Position numbers and translations under genes: made by a program
The notes under the pieces: model-generated
What the model saw: only the letters and a program-made list of their open reading frames with translations
Database searches by the model: none
Told to the model about the DNA's origin: nothing
Source of the DNA: Hominisplanchenecus murintestinalis
GTDB taxonomy: Bacteria > Bacillota > Clostridia > Lachnospirales > Lachnospiraceae
Direction of reading: 5' to 3'
DNA: 64,000 nt
NCBI GenBank assembly: GCA_004793585.1
Contig: SRZB01000002.1
Coordinates: forward strand, 62,001-126,000
Shown: in pieces, positions 1-8,599 of the stretch
How the letters are laid out: every line of letters begins with the position of its first letter
How positions within the stretch are numbered: the stretch's first letter is position 1

Positions 1-833
1 GCGAATTCGCAGCCGTAGTAGATAAGTGCCAGGTTAAAATTTATACAGACCCGGCTGAGTGTACAAAGATTCGTCATGAAGTGGCAACACCAATGTTTGA
101 CAAACGTGACGAGAGACTTATGACTCTGACAGATGAAGGCGTAGAAGTATACTACAGCTGTATCATGTGCCAGGCATTCTCACCGAGCCACGTATGTGTG
201 GTTACACCGGAAAGACTTGGACTCTGCGGCGCTGTTTCATGGCTGGATGCAAAAGCAACCCATCAGCTTGATCCGGAAGGACCGTGCCAGGTAATCACAA
301 AAGAGCGTATTATTGACGAGAGAATCGGCGAATACGAAGACGTTAATGAGGCTGTACGCAAATTCTCCCAGGGAGCTCTGGAAGATGTATCTCTGTATTC
401 CATTATTGAGAAACCGATGACTTCCTGTGGATGCTTTGAGTGTATCTGCGGTATTGAGCCGCTTTCAAATGGCGTATGCATCGCTAACCGTGAGTACGCA
501 GGCATGACACCAATTGGTATGACGTTCCCTGAACTGGCTTCTATGACAGGCGGCGGCGTTCAGACGCCGGGATTCATGGGACACGGAAAGCACTTCATTG
601 CTTCCAAGAAGTTCATGAAGGCAGAAGGCGGTGTTGCCAGAATCGTATGGATGCCGAAAGATTTGAAAGATCAGGTAGCTGAGAGATTGAATGAGACGGC
701 AAAAGAAATGTACGGTATTGAAAACTTTGTAGATATGATTGGCGATGAGACGGTAGCGGAAGATCCCGAAACATTGCTGGCATTCTTAGAGGAAAAAGGA
801 CATCCGGCTTTAAGTATGGAACCAATGATGTAA
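1..833 (+). CDS. acsB: Acetyl-CoA synthase (CODH/ACS beta subunit), 3' part
   Basis: The reading frame is open from base 3 and enters from outside the window, so only the C-terminal ~277 residues are seen. AcsB condenses CO, a methyl group from the corrinoid protein and CoA into acetyl-CoA at the Ni-Ni-[4Fe-4S] A-cluster. Counting from the GTG codon at 81, cysteines 27, 30, 39 and 49 reproduce the 3/9/10 spacing of the A-cluster [4Fe-4S] ligands of the Moorella enzyme, and a C-G-C motif (116-118), 67 residues further on, supplies the distal-nickel ligands. All A-cluster residues are thus intact. It is the first gene of the acetogenesis cluster visible here; the CODH subunit (acsA) must lie upstream or elsewhere. 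Confidence 0.96.
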   Translation, partial: EFAAVVDKCQVKIYTDPAECTKIRHEVATPMFDKRDERLMTLTDEGVEVYYSCIMCQAFSPSHVCVVTPERLGLCGAVSWLDAKATHQLDPEGPCQVITKERIIDERIGEYEDVNEAVRKFSQGALEDVSLYSIIEKPMTSCGCFECICGIEPLSNGVCIANREYAGMTPIGMTFPELASMTGGGVQTPGFMGHGKHFIASKKFMKAEGGVARIVWMPKDLKDQVAERLNETAKEMYGIENFVDMIGDETVAEDPETLLAFLEEKGHPALSMEPMM

Positions 834-964
834 AACCGAGAAAAGAAATCAGGCGACGCCGCAGGCGGCATTTGATTTCACCGAGGTTTTAACTCAAGAC
901 ATCCCAGGCAGCGTAAGCTGCCGCGGATGCAGAGCAGACGCAAAAGAGGGAGGTCTTGAGTCTA
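834..964. other. Two stem-loop blocks between acsB and acsD
   Basis: The first block pairs GAAATCA (845-851) with TGATTTC (873-879) around an inner GCCGC-AG-GCGGC palindrome (858-869). The second pairs ACTCAAGAC (892-900) with GTCTTGAGT (953-961) and encloses GGCAGC-GTAA-GCTGCC (907-922). Neither is followed by a clear T-run, so they may stabilise or process the acs transcript, or be an intergenic repeat; no second copy was found in this window. Confidence 0.55.
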
Positions 965-1017
965 CCTTTTGAGGAGCTACAATAAATTTTTCTATGTACT
1001 TTTTTTAATACACATCT

Positions 1018-1045
1018 GAAAAAGCCCCATACCCAAGGCTTTTTC
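1018..1045 (+). terminator. Terminator-like hairpin before acsD
   Basis: GAAAAAGCC (1018-1026) pairs perfectly with GGCTTTTTC (1037-1045) around a 10-base loop; the T-run lies within the right arm. It would end acsB-side transcription in part, and the acsD promoter follows directly. Confidence 0.6.
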
Positions 1046-1046
1046 A

Positions 1047-1075
1047 TTGATTTTTGACTAAGACTGTTGTAAAAT
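1047..1075 (+). promoter_or_regulatory. Sigma-A-type promoter for acsD
   Basis: TTGATT (1047-1052) and TAAAAT (1070-1075) are separated by 17 bases. The start codon of acsD is 40 bases downstream and has an AAGGAGG ribosome-binding site at 1098-1104. Confidence 0.6.
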
Positions 1076-1114
1076 CATGGTAACAGCTTAGAACATGAAG
1101 GAGGATAATTTAAA

Positions 1115-2056
1115 ATGCCATTTACAGCTAAATCAGGAAAGTTCAACGCCAGCATCAATACTGTTGAAATTGGCAGCGGAGACAAAGCAGTCAAAATTGG
1201 CGGTGAGAATGTATTACCCTTATATTCTTTTGACGCACCAATCGAGAATGCACCGAAGGTCGGTATCGAAATCACGGATTTTGGTATGGACAATGAACCG
1301 GACTGCGTGAAAAAATATTATGAAGGCTGCGAAAGTATCGCAGACATCGCAAAGAAAGCCGCTTCCTTTGAGGGGGTTGACTTTTTATGTTTCCGTATGG
1401 AAGGCGGAGATCCAAACGGAGCAAACAAATCCACAGAAGAATTAATCGGCGCACTAAAAGAGGTGGCTGCAGCAGTAGATCTCCCAATCGTAGCGGCAGG
1501 ATGCAAGAATGCTGAAAAAGACGCAGAGCTTCTTTCTAAAGCAGCAGAGGCGCTGGATGGCAGAAATGCAATGCTTCTGGCGGCAAAGGAAGAGAACTAC
1601 AAGACAGTAGGCGCGGCAGCCGGACTTGCTTACAAGCAGATTGTAGGTGCGGAGTCAGCCGTTGATATCAACCTTGCAAAGCAGCTGAATGTGCTTATCG
1701 GACAGCTTGGCGTAAACAGCAAGAGTATTGTTATGAACGTAGGTACTGCAGCAGCCGGATATGGATTCGAGTATGTGGTTTCTACTATGGATCGTATTAA
1801 AGCAGCGGCATTGTCACAGAATGATGCAAACCTGCAGATGCCAATTGTAACTCCTGTAGCATCCGAGACCTGGAGCGTGAAAGAAGCTATGGCTTCTGAA
1901 GCAGATGTTCCTGAGTGGGGAGACCAGGAAGCGCGTGGAATTGATATGGAAGTTGAAACTGCTATGGCAGTTATCGCATCCGGCTCCAACGCAGTTATCC
2001 TGAAACACCCGACGTCAATTGCAACCATCACAAACCTGGTTAAAGAATTAGTATAA
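1115..2056 (+). CDS. acsD: CODH/ACS complex delta subunit (corrinoid protein small subunit)
   Basis: This 313-residue protein is the small (delta) subunit of the corrinoid iron-sulfur protein, a TIM-barrel that pairs with AcsC and helps carry the methyl group from methyl-THF to acetyl-CoA synthase. Family identity rests on the whole-length pattern, including the N-GTAAAGYG segment and the C-terminal region rich in short acidic turns (SEADVPEWGDQEARGID), and on its place between acsB and acsC. The ATG start is fixed by the AAGGAGG site 10 bases upstream. An alternative reading of frames here is a shadow. Regulation is probably from the promoter at 1047-1075 plus read-through from acsB. Confidence 0.95.
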   Translation: MPFTAKSGKFNASINTVEIGSGDKAVKIGGENVLPLYSFDAPIENAPKVGIEITDFGMDNEPDCVKKYYEGCESIADIAKKAASFEGVDFLCFRMEGGDPNGANKSTEELIGALKEVAAAVDLPIVAAGCKNAEKDAELLSKAAEALDGRNAMLLAAKEENYKTVGAAAGLAYKQIVGAESAVDINLAKQLNVLIGQLGVNSKSIVMNVGTAAAGYGFEYVVSTMDRIKAAALSQNDANLQMPIVTPVASETWSVKEAMASEADVPEWGDQEARGIDMEVETAMAVIASGSNAVILKHPTSIATITNLVKELV

Positions 2057-2082
2057 CTGCTATCGAAGGAGGATTATAAATT

Positions 2083-3426
2083 ATGGCACTTAAAGGTCTT
2101 GATATTTTTAAATTGTCACCAAAGAAAAACTGTAAAGAGTGTGGATGTCCTACCTGTATGGCATTTTCTATGAAAGTGGCACAGGGTGCGATTGATGTCA
2201 GCGCATGTCCGTATTTTGCACCGGAAGCTCTTGCAAAACTGTCAGCAGCTACAGAGCCTCCAATGAAAACCATCAAAGTTGGTGCAGGGGATGCTGAGAT
2301 GACACTCGGCGGCGAGACAGTATTGTTCCGTCATGAGAAAACTTTTGTCAGCAAGACGCGCTATGCATCGGCCGTATGCGACTGCATGGATGCTGCCGCA
2401 GTGGATGCGAGATTAGCTGATATTGCAAAGGTTGATTATGAGCGAATCGGTGAGCGTATGTTCGTGGAGATGATTTATGTAAATCACTCTTCTGAAGCAG
2501 TTTCCGATTATGTTGAAATTGTAAAAAAAGCCGCAGCTACCGGACGTGTCCTGGTACTCGGATGTACAGATGTTGAACTGGCAAAAGCTGCGCTTGCAGT
2601 ATGCAAAGACAGCAAGCCAATCTTAAACGGCGCAGATGCTTCCAACTATGAAGCAATGAATGCCGTTGCTACAGAAGCGGGCGTTGTTCTCGGCGTAAGC
2701 GGTGCAAACCTTTCAGAAATCCATGATACCGTTGAAAAACTGGAAGGTCTTGGAAACAAGAATCTGGTAATCGACGTGACCGGAGAAAATGTAAAGGATA
2801 CGTTTGCAAATGCAGTTCAGGTACGTAAGGCTGCTTTGAAAGACGGAGACAGGACATTTGGTTATCCATCAATCGTCAACACAGCAAAAATTGCAATGGG
2901 TGACTCACACAAGCAGGCTGCTCTGCTTTCACTGTTTACCATGAAATATGGTTCTATCGTAATAGCAGAAAACATCTCTTATGCAGAGGCTCTTCCGCTG
3001 TACGGTCTGCGCCAAAACCTGTTCACAGATCCACAGAAGCCAATGAAAGTCGAGCCGGGCATTTATCCGCTGAATGGCGCAGATGAAAATTCTATATGCC
3101 TGACGACGGTGGACTTCGCTCTTACATACTTCCTGGTTTCCGGAGAGCTGGAGCGTTCAGGCGTACCTGTAAACCTGATTATCAGCGATGCCGGCGGACT
3201 TTCCGTACTGACTTCCTGGGCAGCAGGCAAGTTCTCTGCAGGAACCATCGCTAAATTCTTTGAGGAAGCAAAGATTGAAGAGAAAGTAAAGAGCAGGAAA
3301 TTGGTTATCCCTGGCAAAGTAGCTGTATTAAAGGGAGAAATCGAAGCAAAATTACCGAACTGGGAAGTAATTATTGCACCGAACGAAGCAGTACAGCTTG
3401 TTAAATTTATGAAAGATTTCGCATAG
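2083..3426 (+). CDS. acsC: CODH/ACS complex gamma subunit (corrinoid protein large subunit)
   Basis: This 447-residue protein is the large, cobamide-binding subunit of the corrinoid iron-sulfur protein. Its N-terminus carries the [4Fe-4S] ligand set C17, C20, C25 and C42 (CX2CX4CX16C) that delivers electrons for Co(II) to Co(I) reduction; the middle is a TIM-barrel and the C-terminal ~120 residues form the B12-binding part. It lies 26 bases after acsD with a GAAGGAGG site before the ATG and is surely co-transcribed with it. Because activity needs a cobamide, the cobalamin riboswitch near 8600-8790 is a relevant neighbour. Confidence 0.96.
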   Translation: MALKGLDIFKLSPKKNCKECGCPTCMAFSMKVAQGAIDVSACPYFAPEALAKLSAATEPPMKTIKVGAGDAEMTLGGETVLFRHEKTFVSKTRYASAVCDCMDAAAVDARLADIAKVDYERIGERMFVEMIYVNHSSEAVSDYVEIVKKAAATGRVLVLGCTDVELAKAALAVCKDSKPILNGADASNYEAMNAVATEAGVVLGVSGANLSEIHDTVEKLEGLGNKNLVIDVTGENVKDTFANAVQVRKAALKDGDRTFGYPSIVNTAKIAMGDSHKQAALLSLFTMKYGSIVIAENISYAEALPLYGLRQNLFTDPQKPMKVEPGIYPLNGADENSICLTTVDFALTYFLVSGELERSGVPVNLIISDAGGLSVLTSWAAGKFSAGTIAKFFEEAKIEEKVKSRKLVIPGKVAVLKGEIEAKLPNWEVIIAPNEAVQLVKFMKDFA

Positions 3427-3465
3427 GCGATATGCGGATTATTTAAAAGAAAAGGAGAACAGACA

Positions 3466-4251
3466 ATGGCAAAATTTGTTACAATTGGTGAAAGACTTTC
3501 CACCACTGCTCCGGCAGTCAACAGAGCTTTTACAAGCCGCGATCCTGAACCAATCCTGAAAAGGGCGAAAGAGCAGCTGGATGCAGGGGCTGTTTATCTG
3601 GATGTAAATATCGGACCGGCAGAGAGCGACGGAGAGGATTTAATGAAGTGGGCAGTTCAGCTGCTTCAGAGTGAGTTTGACAATGTACCTCTGGCACTGG
3701 ATACTTCCAATACCAAGGCAATCGAAGCAGGTATTTCCGTATATAACCGTTCCAAAGGAAAACCGATTGTAAACTCTGCGGATGCAGCAGGAAGGATTGA
3801 AAATATCGATTTGGCAGCAGCTAATGATGCCATCGTTATCGCACTCTGTAACGGCGAAGGTATTGCAAAGGACAATGATGAGCGTATGGGATACTGCCAG
3901 CTTCTTCTTGAGAGAGGACTTGAGCATGGCATGGAGGCTGAGGATCTGTGGTTTGACCCATTATTCCTGGTTGTAAAAGGAATGCAGGACAAGCAGATGG
4001 ATATTCTGGAATGTATCAAGATGTTCTCTGATATGGGACTGAACTCTACAGGCGGTCTGTCCAATAACTCTAACGGTATGCCAAAGCACATCCGTCCGAT
4101 TATGGATTCCGCAATGGTTGCAATGGCTATGATGCAGGGGCTTACTTCTGCAATTGTAAATCCATGCGACCTGCGTCTGATGGAGACAATCAAGTCTTGT
4201 GACGTATTTAAAAACAATACTTTGTACGCAGATTCCTATCTGGAGATTTAA
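3466..4251 (+). CDS. acsE: Methyl-THF:corrinoid iron-sulfur protein methyltransferase
   Basis: AcsE moves the methyl group of 5-methyl-THF to Co(I) of AcsCD. The 261-residue length equals the Moorella enzyme (262). Pterin-binding TIM-barrel residues are conserved: D79 in LALDTSNT, N103 in IVNSADA, D164 in WFDPLF and N200 in GLSNNS correspond to the Asp/Asn/Asp/Asn set of the family. An AAAAGGAG site precedes the ATG. It is 39 bases after acsC and 3 bases before acsV, in one operon. Confidence 0.95.
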   Translation: MAKFVTIGERLSTTAPAVNRAFTSRDPEPILKRAKEQLDAGAVYLDVNIGPAESDGEDLMKWAVQLLQSEFDNVPLALDTSNTKAIEAGISVYNRSKGKPIVNSADAAGRIENIDLAAANDAIVIALCNGEGIAKDNDERMGYCQLLLERGLEHGMEAEDLWFDPLFLVVKGMQDKQMDILECIKMFSDMGLNSTGGLSNNSNGMPKHIRPIMDSAMVAMAMMQGLTSAIVNPCDLRLMETIKSCDVFKNNTLYADSYLEI

Positions 4252-4254
4252 TAA

Positions 4255-6174
4255 ATGTATAAGGTTACTTTTAAGTTTGAAAACAGCGAAGATGTCAGCG
4301 TCTTCGCTGCTTTCGGTGAAAGCCTTCTTGAGGTAGCGAGAAAAACAAATGTAGCTATCGATGCACCGTGTTCCGGAAATGCATCTTGCGGAAAATGCAG
4401 AGTGAAGCTCATTGATGGAGAACTGGAATCAAAAAAGACCCGTCATATCAGTGATGAAGAATATGCGGACGGCTGGAGGCTGGCCTGCACCAGCACGATT
4501 AGCGCGGACGTAGAAGTGCTGGTGCCAGATATCGCCTCTGCTTACAGAAGCCGTATGAAAGTAGCTGATTTGTCATCACCGGACGAGATAAAGATTTTTG
4601 ACGATATCAAATCATCCATTGCTGACGCAGGAATTGAACTGAAAAATAATCTTGAAATCATAGAATTGAGCATGGAAATTCCGACTTTGGACGATACGAT
4701 GCCGGATAATGAGCGCCTTACACGCGCAGTAAAAGCAGAAACAGGCTTAGAGAGGGTGAAGCTGCCGTACTCTGTGCTGAAAAAACTGCCGGATGTATTG
4801 CGTGAATCAGACTTTAAAGTAAAAGCCGTGATCCGGAAAACCGCGTCAGATATCTTTGTGTACGATATTTTCCCGGCATCGGAAGAGGTAGTCGTTGCCG
4901 GAGCGGCAATCGATATCGGCACAACTACAGTGTCCGGTATCCTGATTAACATGCTGGATGGCTCGATTCTGGCAAAGGGGTCTGCAGGAAACGGGCAGAT
5001 TCGTTATGGAGCGGATGTTATTAACCGGATTATCGAATCAGATAAGCCAGGCGGGAAGGAGCGGCTTCAGAAAGCCGTGATTGATGAAACGCTTAATCCG
5101 CTTCTGCATGGCATGTGCCGCCAGGCAAAGATTACAAAGCGCAATATCTATCGTATGTGCGTAGCAGCGAACTCTACCATGAATCATCTGCTGATGGGAA
5201 TCAATGCGAACCCGCTGCGCATGGAGCCGTATATCCCGGCATTTTTCAAGACGAATTCTTTGTTTGCGCAGGATATTGGCATTGATGTGAATCCTGACGC
5301 CCATATTATCGTGGCGCCGAATATAGGCAGTTATGTGGGCGGCGATATTACGGCAGGCGCGTTTGTGAGCATGCTGTGGAACAGACCGGAATTTTCACTT
5401 TTTATTGATTTGGGAACCAACGGGGAAATCGTGTTTGGAAATTCTGACTTTATGATGAGCTGTGCATGTTCGGCAGGCCCTGCATTTGAAGGCGGCGATA
5501 TCAGCTGCGGCATGCGCGCGACGGACGGCGCCATTGAAGCATGTACGATTGATGCTGATACGATGGAGCCTGCGTTCCAAATCGTAGGAGAAGAAGGCAC
5601 AAAGCCTATCGGGCTGTGCGGTTCCGGTATCATCGACGTTATCAGCGAGCTGTTCCGCTGCGGAATCATTGACCCCAAAGGGAAATTTGTGCGCGACGGT
5701 AAAAGGATAAAGCGCGACGCATATGGAATGGGAAGCTATGTGCTTGCATTTGAAGCCGATGCCGGTTCTGTAAAAGATGTAGAGATTACAGAAGTGGATA
5801 TTGACAATTTCATCCGTGCCAAAGGCGCTATTTTCTCTGCAATCCGCACGATGCTGGCATACTGTGACTTTGACATTTCCATGATTGAGAATGTGTATGT
5901 AGCGGGCGGTATCGGCAGCGGCATCAATATGGAAAATGCAATCAATATCGGTATGTTCCCGGATGTACCGCTGGAAATGTACCACTACATCGGAAATTCT
6001 TCTCTGGCGGGCGCTTATGCCATGCTGTACTCTACGGAGTCAGAGCGGAAGGTTTATGAAGTGGCGCAAAATATGACTTATATAGAATTGAGCGCGATTC
6101 CTCAGTATATGGATGAGTTTGTAGGCGCATGTTTCCTGCCGCATACAGACAAGTCCCTGTTCCCCAACAGATAA
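4255..6174 (+). CDS. acsV: Reductive activator of corrinoid protein (RACo-type, DUF4445)
   Basis: The 639-residue protein rescues the corrinoid protein when cobalt drifts to inactive Co(II), using ATP and a [2Fe-2S] centre. A plant-type [2Fe-2S] ferredoxin domain occupies the first ~95 residues with C39, C45, C48 and C78; a linker follows, and an ASKHA-type ATPase begins at AIDIGTTTVSG (218-228), as in RamA/RACo proteins. The start ATG lies 3 bases after the acsE stop, with GGAG in the end of acsE as ribosome-binding site, so translation is probably coupled. Confidence 0.93.
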   Translation: MYKVTFKFENSEDVSVFAAFGESLLEVARKTNVAIDAPCSGNASCGKCRVKLIDGELESKKTRHISDEEYADGWRLACTSTISADVEVLVPDIASAYRSRMKVADLSSPDEIKIFDDIKSSIADAGIELKNNLEIIELSMEIPTLDDTMPDNERLTRAVKAETGLERVKLPYSVLKKLPDVLRESDFKVKAVIRKTASDIFVYDIFPASEEVVVAGAAIDIGTTTVSGILINMLDGSILAKGSAGNGQIRYGADVINRIIESDKPGGKERLQKAVIDETLNPLLHGMCRQAKITKRNIYRMCVAANSTMNHLLMGINANPLRMEPYIPAFFKTNSLFAQDIGIDVNPDAHIIVAPNIGSYVGGDITAGAFVSMLWNRPEFSLFIDLGTNGEIVFGNSDFMMSCACSAGPAFEGGDISCGMRATDGAIEACTIDADTMEPAFQIVGEEGTKPIGLCGSGIIDVISELFRCGIIDPKGKFVRDGKRIKRDAYGMGSYVLAFEADAGSVKDVEITEVDIDNFIRAKGAIFSAIRTMLAYCDFDISMIENVYVAGGIGSGINMENAINIGMFPDVPLEMYHYIGNSSLAGAYAMLYSTESERKVYEVAQNMTYIELSAIPQYMDEFVGACFLPHTDKSLFPNR

Positions 6175-6246
6175 AAACAGTGCTTTGGTCTTAAAAGCAA
6201 CAAAATATAGAGGATAGGCTTGAAACAGCAAGAGAAGGAGTAACCC

Positions 6247-6885
6247 ATGAACATAGACTACGGAAAAGACAACAAAGAGCGAATCCCTTATGAGCATTAT
6301 CTGGCGGAATTTCGAAAGCTTAACCCACAGGAGGCAGCACAGCGCACAGGTATTCCCTGGCATGAAGAAACGCAGGAATTTGAAATGCACATGATGCAGA
6401 AGCGTTTTCTGATTAAATGGCCGGAATGTACGATACGGAAAGCAGACCCGGAAGAACATGGATATGGAGCGATGGAGGATGGCATTCCGCCGAAAATCAT
6501 GGTGATGCGTTATCTGACCAGAGGTGTGTCATCCACGGGAAGCGGAAATTTCCTGACCTATCGGGAAGTTCCCCACGGAGAAGTATATTTCCGTCAGTTT
6601 CAGGGACGCTGTATGATGCGCCTGGCGTTTGGATATGGTTCGAATCTTTCTCTTTTTCATGCGCAGATGGAAAAAATCGGGGCAAAAAAGCTGGATATGG
6701 GAGACGCCGCTTACGAATTTGAATTTCTGGATAAGTATTTTGTACGCTTTATTTTGTGGGCAGGAGATGACGAATTTCCGCCGTCCTCCCAGATACTATT
6801 TTCTGATAATTTCCCGTTGTCTTTTGAGACGGAAGATTTGGCAGTGGTGGGGGATATATCGATCAATACATTAAAGAAAATCTAA
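6247..6885 (+). CDS. DUF3786 domain protein in the acetogenesis operon
   Basis: A 212-residue soluble protein that matches the DUF3786 pattern (a central segment with MVMRYL, GNFLTYREVPHGEVY and FGYGSNLSLF, and a C-terminal FSDNFP). No biochemical role is established for the family, which recurs in anaerobes next to corrinoid and CODH genes. There are no transmembrane segments, signal peptide or Cys-cluster motifs. AAGGAG lies 7 bases before the ATG, and the gene sits between acsV and fchA, so it is likely co-transcribed and linked to corrinoid or one-carbon metabolism; that role is inference. Confidence 0.8.
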   Translation: MNIDYGKDNKERIPYEHYLAEFRKLNPQEAAQRTGIPWHEETQEFEMHMMQKRFLIKWPECTIRKADPEEHGYGAMEDGIPPKIMVMRYLTRGVSSTGSGNFLTYREVPHGEVYFRQFQGRCMMRLAFGYGSNLSLFHAQMEKIGAKKLDMGDAAYEFEFLDKYFVRFILWAGDDEFPPSSQILFSDNFPLSFETEDLAVVGDISINTLKKI

Positions 6886-6950
6886 CAGTCTGGTCTGGCT
6901 TTTTGCAGCACAAAGCCAGACAGCAGGAACTGAAAACAGGAGGTAGAACA

Positions 6951-7580
6951 ATGGGGTTTTCAACAGTACCATGTAATGAATTTGTAGAAGTGCTGGCATC
7001 AAAAGCGCCCGTACCGGGTGGCGGCGGCGCATCTGCGCTTGTAGGCGCTATTGGGACAGCGCTTGGAAATATGGTGGGCAGCCTGACTGTAGGCAAGAAA
7101 AAATATGCAGATGTGGAAGCAGAGATGTATGAGCTGAAAGCAAAATGCGATAAGCTCCAGGCTGACTTGCTGACGCTGATTGAGAGGGATGCGGAGGTAT
7201 TTGAACCGCTTTCAAAAGCATACGGAATGCCAAGAGAGACAGAAGAGGAAAAGGCCGAGAAAGCCAGAGTTATGGAAATCGTGCTGAAAGACGCCTGCTC
7301 TGTTCCGATGGAAATCATGGAGAAATGCTGCGAAGCTATCGACATTATCGCCGAATTTGCCGCAAAAGGTTCCGCGCTGGCAATCAGCGACGCCGGAGTT
7401 GGAGCAGCGTTCTGCAAAGCAGCGCTTGAGGGCGCTTCCCTGAACGTATATATCAATACAAAATCTATGAAAAACAGAGAATATGCAGAAGAGTTAAATA
7501 AAAAAGCTGACGCTATGCTTGCGGAATATCCGAAGAAAGCAGAAGAAATCTTTAACAGCGTACTTGGAAGATTGAAATAA
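6951..7580 (+). CDS. fchA: Methenyl-THF cyclohydrolase (cyclodeaminase family)
   Basis: A 209-residue member of the formiminotransferase-cyclodeaminase family; in acetogens FchA interconverts 10-formyl-THF and 5,10-methenyl-THF. The N-terminal glycine-rich segment (VPGGGGASALVGAIGTALGNMVG) and the C-terminal GVGAAFCKAALEGASLNVYIN segment are typical. The reading frame extends upstream to a TTG at 6903, but the ACAGGAGG site at 6936-6943 points to the ATG at 6951. It precedes folD by 13 bases. Its presence matters because the adjacent FolD has lost cyclohydrolase residues. Confidence 0.93.
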   Translation: MGFSTVPCNEFVEVLASKAPVPGGGGASALVGAIGTALGNMVGSLTVGKKKYADVEAEMYELKAKCDKLQADLLTLIERDAEVFEPLSKAYGMPRETEEEKAEKARVMEIVLKDACSVPMEIMEKCCEAIDIIAEFAAKGSALAISDAGVGAAFCKAALEGASLNVYINTKSMKNREYAEELNKKADAMLAEYPKKAEEIFNSVLGRLK

Positions 7581-7593
7581 AAGGAGAGGGAAC

Positions 7594-8445
7594 ATGGCAA
7601 AACAATTATTAGGAAAAGAAGTCGTAGCGGCTCTGAATGAGCGCATTATTGCAAAAGCCCAGAAGCTAAATGAAAAAGGAATTAAGCCAACGCTTGGAAT
7701 TGTGCGTGTCGGTGAAAACGAGAGCGACCTGTCATATGAAAGGGGAGCTACAAAGCGCTGCGAGAAGCTGGGCGTGGAATATAAGAAATACCTTCTTCCG
7801 GCAGATGCAACGCAGGAGCAGGTGCTTGCAGTAATTGACGAAGTGAACAACGATGAATCTGTCCACGGAGTACTTTTATTCCGTCCTCTCCCGAAACATT
7901 TAAATCAGAATGAGATTGAGCAGGCGCTTGACCCGGCAAAAGACGTAGACTGTATGACAGACGGCTCTATGGCCGGCGTATTTACAGGAAAAGACCTGGG
8001 TTATCCGCCATGTACGCCGCAGGCATGTATGGAAATTCTGGATTACTACGGAATTGACTGCACGGGGAAAAAGGCGGTGGTTGTAGGACGTTCTCTGGTT
8101 GTAGGAAAACCTGCCGCCATGATGCTGATTAAGAAAAATGCGACTGTGACCGTATGCCACACGAGGACTGTAGATATGCCGTCTGTAGTAAAAGAGGCCG
8201 ATATCGTAATCGTGGCTGCCGGACGCGCAGGAGTAGTTGACGATTCTTATGTAAGGCCGGGACAGATTATTATTGACGTAGGTATCAATGTAAATGAAGA
8301 AGGAAAACTCTGCGGTGACGTAGACTATGCAAAAGTAGAGCCAATCGTAGATGCCATCACTCCCGTACCTGGCGGCGTTGGAAGCGTAACTACCTCCGTG
8401 CTGGTAGGGCATGTAGTAGAAGCGGCAGAGAAGGCAAGTAAATAG
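7594..8445 (+). CDS. folD: Methylene-THF dehydrogenase, FolD family, probably monofunctional
   Basis: The 283-residue FolD-family enzyme oxidises/reduces 5,10-methylene- and methenyl-THF. The NAD(P)-binding half with VVVGRSLVVGKP and the C-terminal TPVPGGVGSVTT motif are intact. In the folate pocket the usual YxxxK reads Y48-E-R-G-A52, so the catalytic lysine (K54 of E. coli FolD) is alanine, and the VQLPLP motif reads LLFRPLP, replacing the catalytic glutamine with F96; the Asp of KDVD (D117/D119) remains. Loss of Lys and Gln should abolish cyclohydrolase but not dehydrogenase activity. AAGGAG precedes the ATG; it is the last gene before a strong terminator. Confidence 0.93.
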   Translation: MAKQLLGKEVVAALNERIIAKAQKLNEKGIKPTLGIVRVGENESDLSYERGATKRCEKLGVEYKKYLLPADATQEQVLAVIDEVNNDESVHGVLLFRPLPKHLNQNEIEQALDPAKDVDCMTDGSMAGVFTGKDLGYPPCTPQACMEILDYYGIDCTGKKAVVVGRSLVVGKPAAMMLIKKNATVTVCHTRTVDMPSVVKEADIVIVAAGRAGVVDDSYVRPGQIIIDVGINVNEEGKLCGDVDYAKVEPIVDAITPVPGGVGSVTTSVLVGHVVEAAEKASK

Positions 8446-8475
8446 CAGGATTACTGATGGAACTGATGTTTTAGA

Positions 8476-8515
8476 AAATTCCCCGCGGCGTTTAAATGGC
8501 TGCGGGGAATTTTTA
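8476..8515 (+). terminator. Terminator of the acs-fchA-folD operon
   Basis: AAATTCCCCGC (8476-8486) pairs perfectly with GCGGGGAATTT (8502-8512) around a 15-base loop and is followed by more T. It separates the acetogenesis operon from the riboswitch region. Confidence 0.9.
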
Positions 8516-8556
8516 CGATTCATGATTTTCTTAAAACCAATTATAAAAAATAAAGA

Positions 8557-8585
8557 TTGACAAATTACTATCAGGCTAGTAGGAT
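8557..8585 (+). promoter_or_regulatory. Promoter of the cobalamin riboswitch transcript
   Basis: A consensus TTGACA (8557-8562) is followed after 17 bases by TAGGAT (8580-8585), just before the riboswitch. Transcription would start near 8592. Confidence 0.65.
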
Positions 8586-8599
8586 ATAGATGTGTAATT

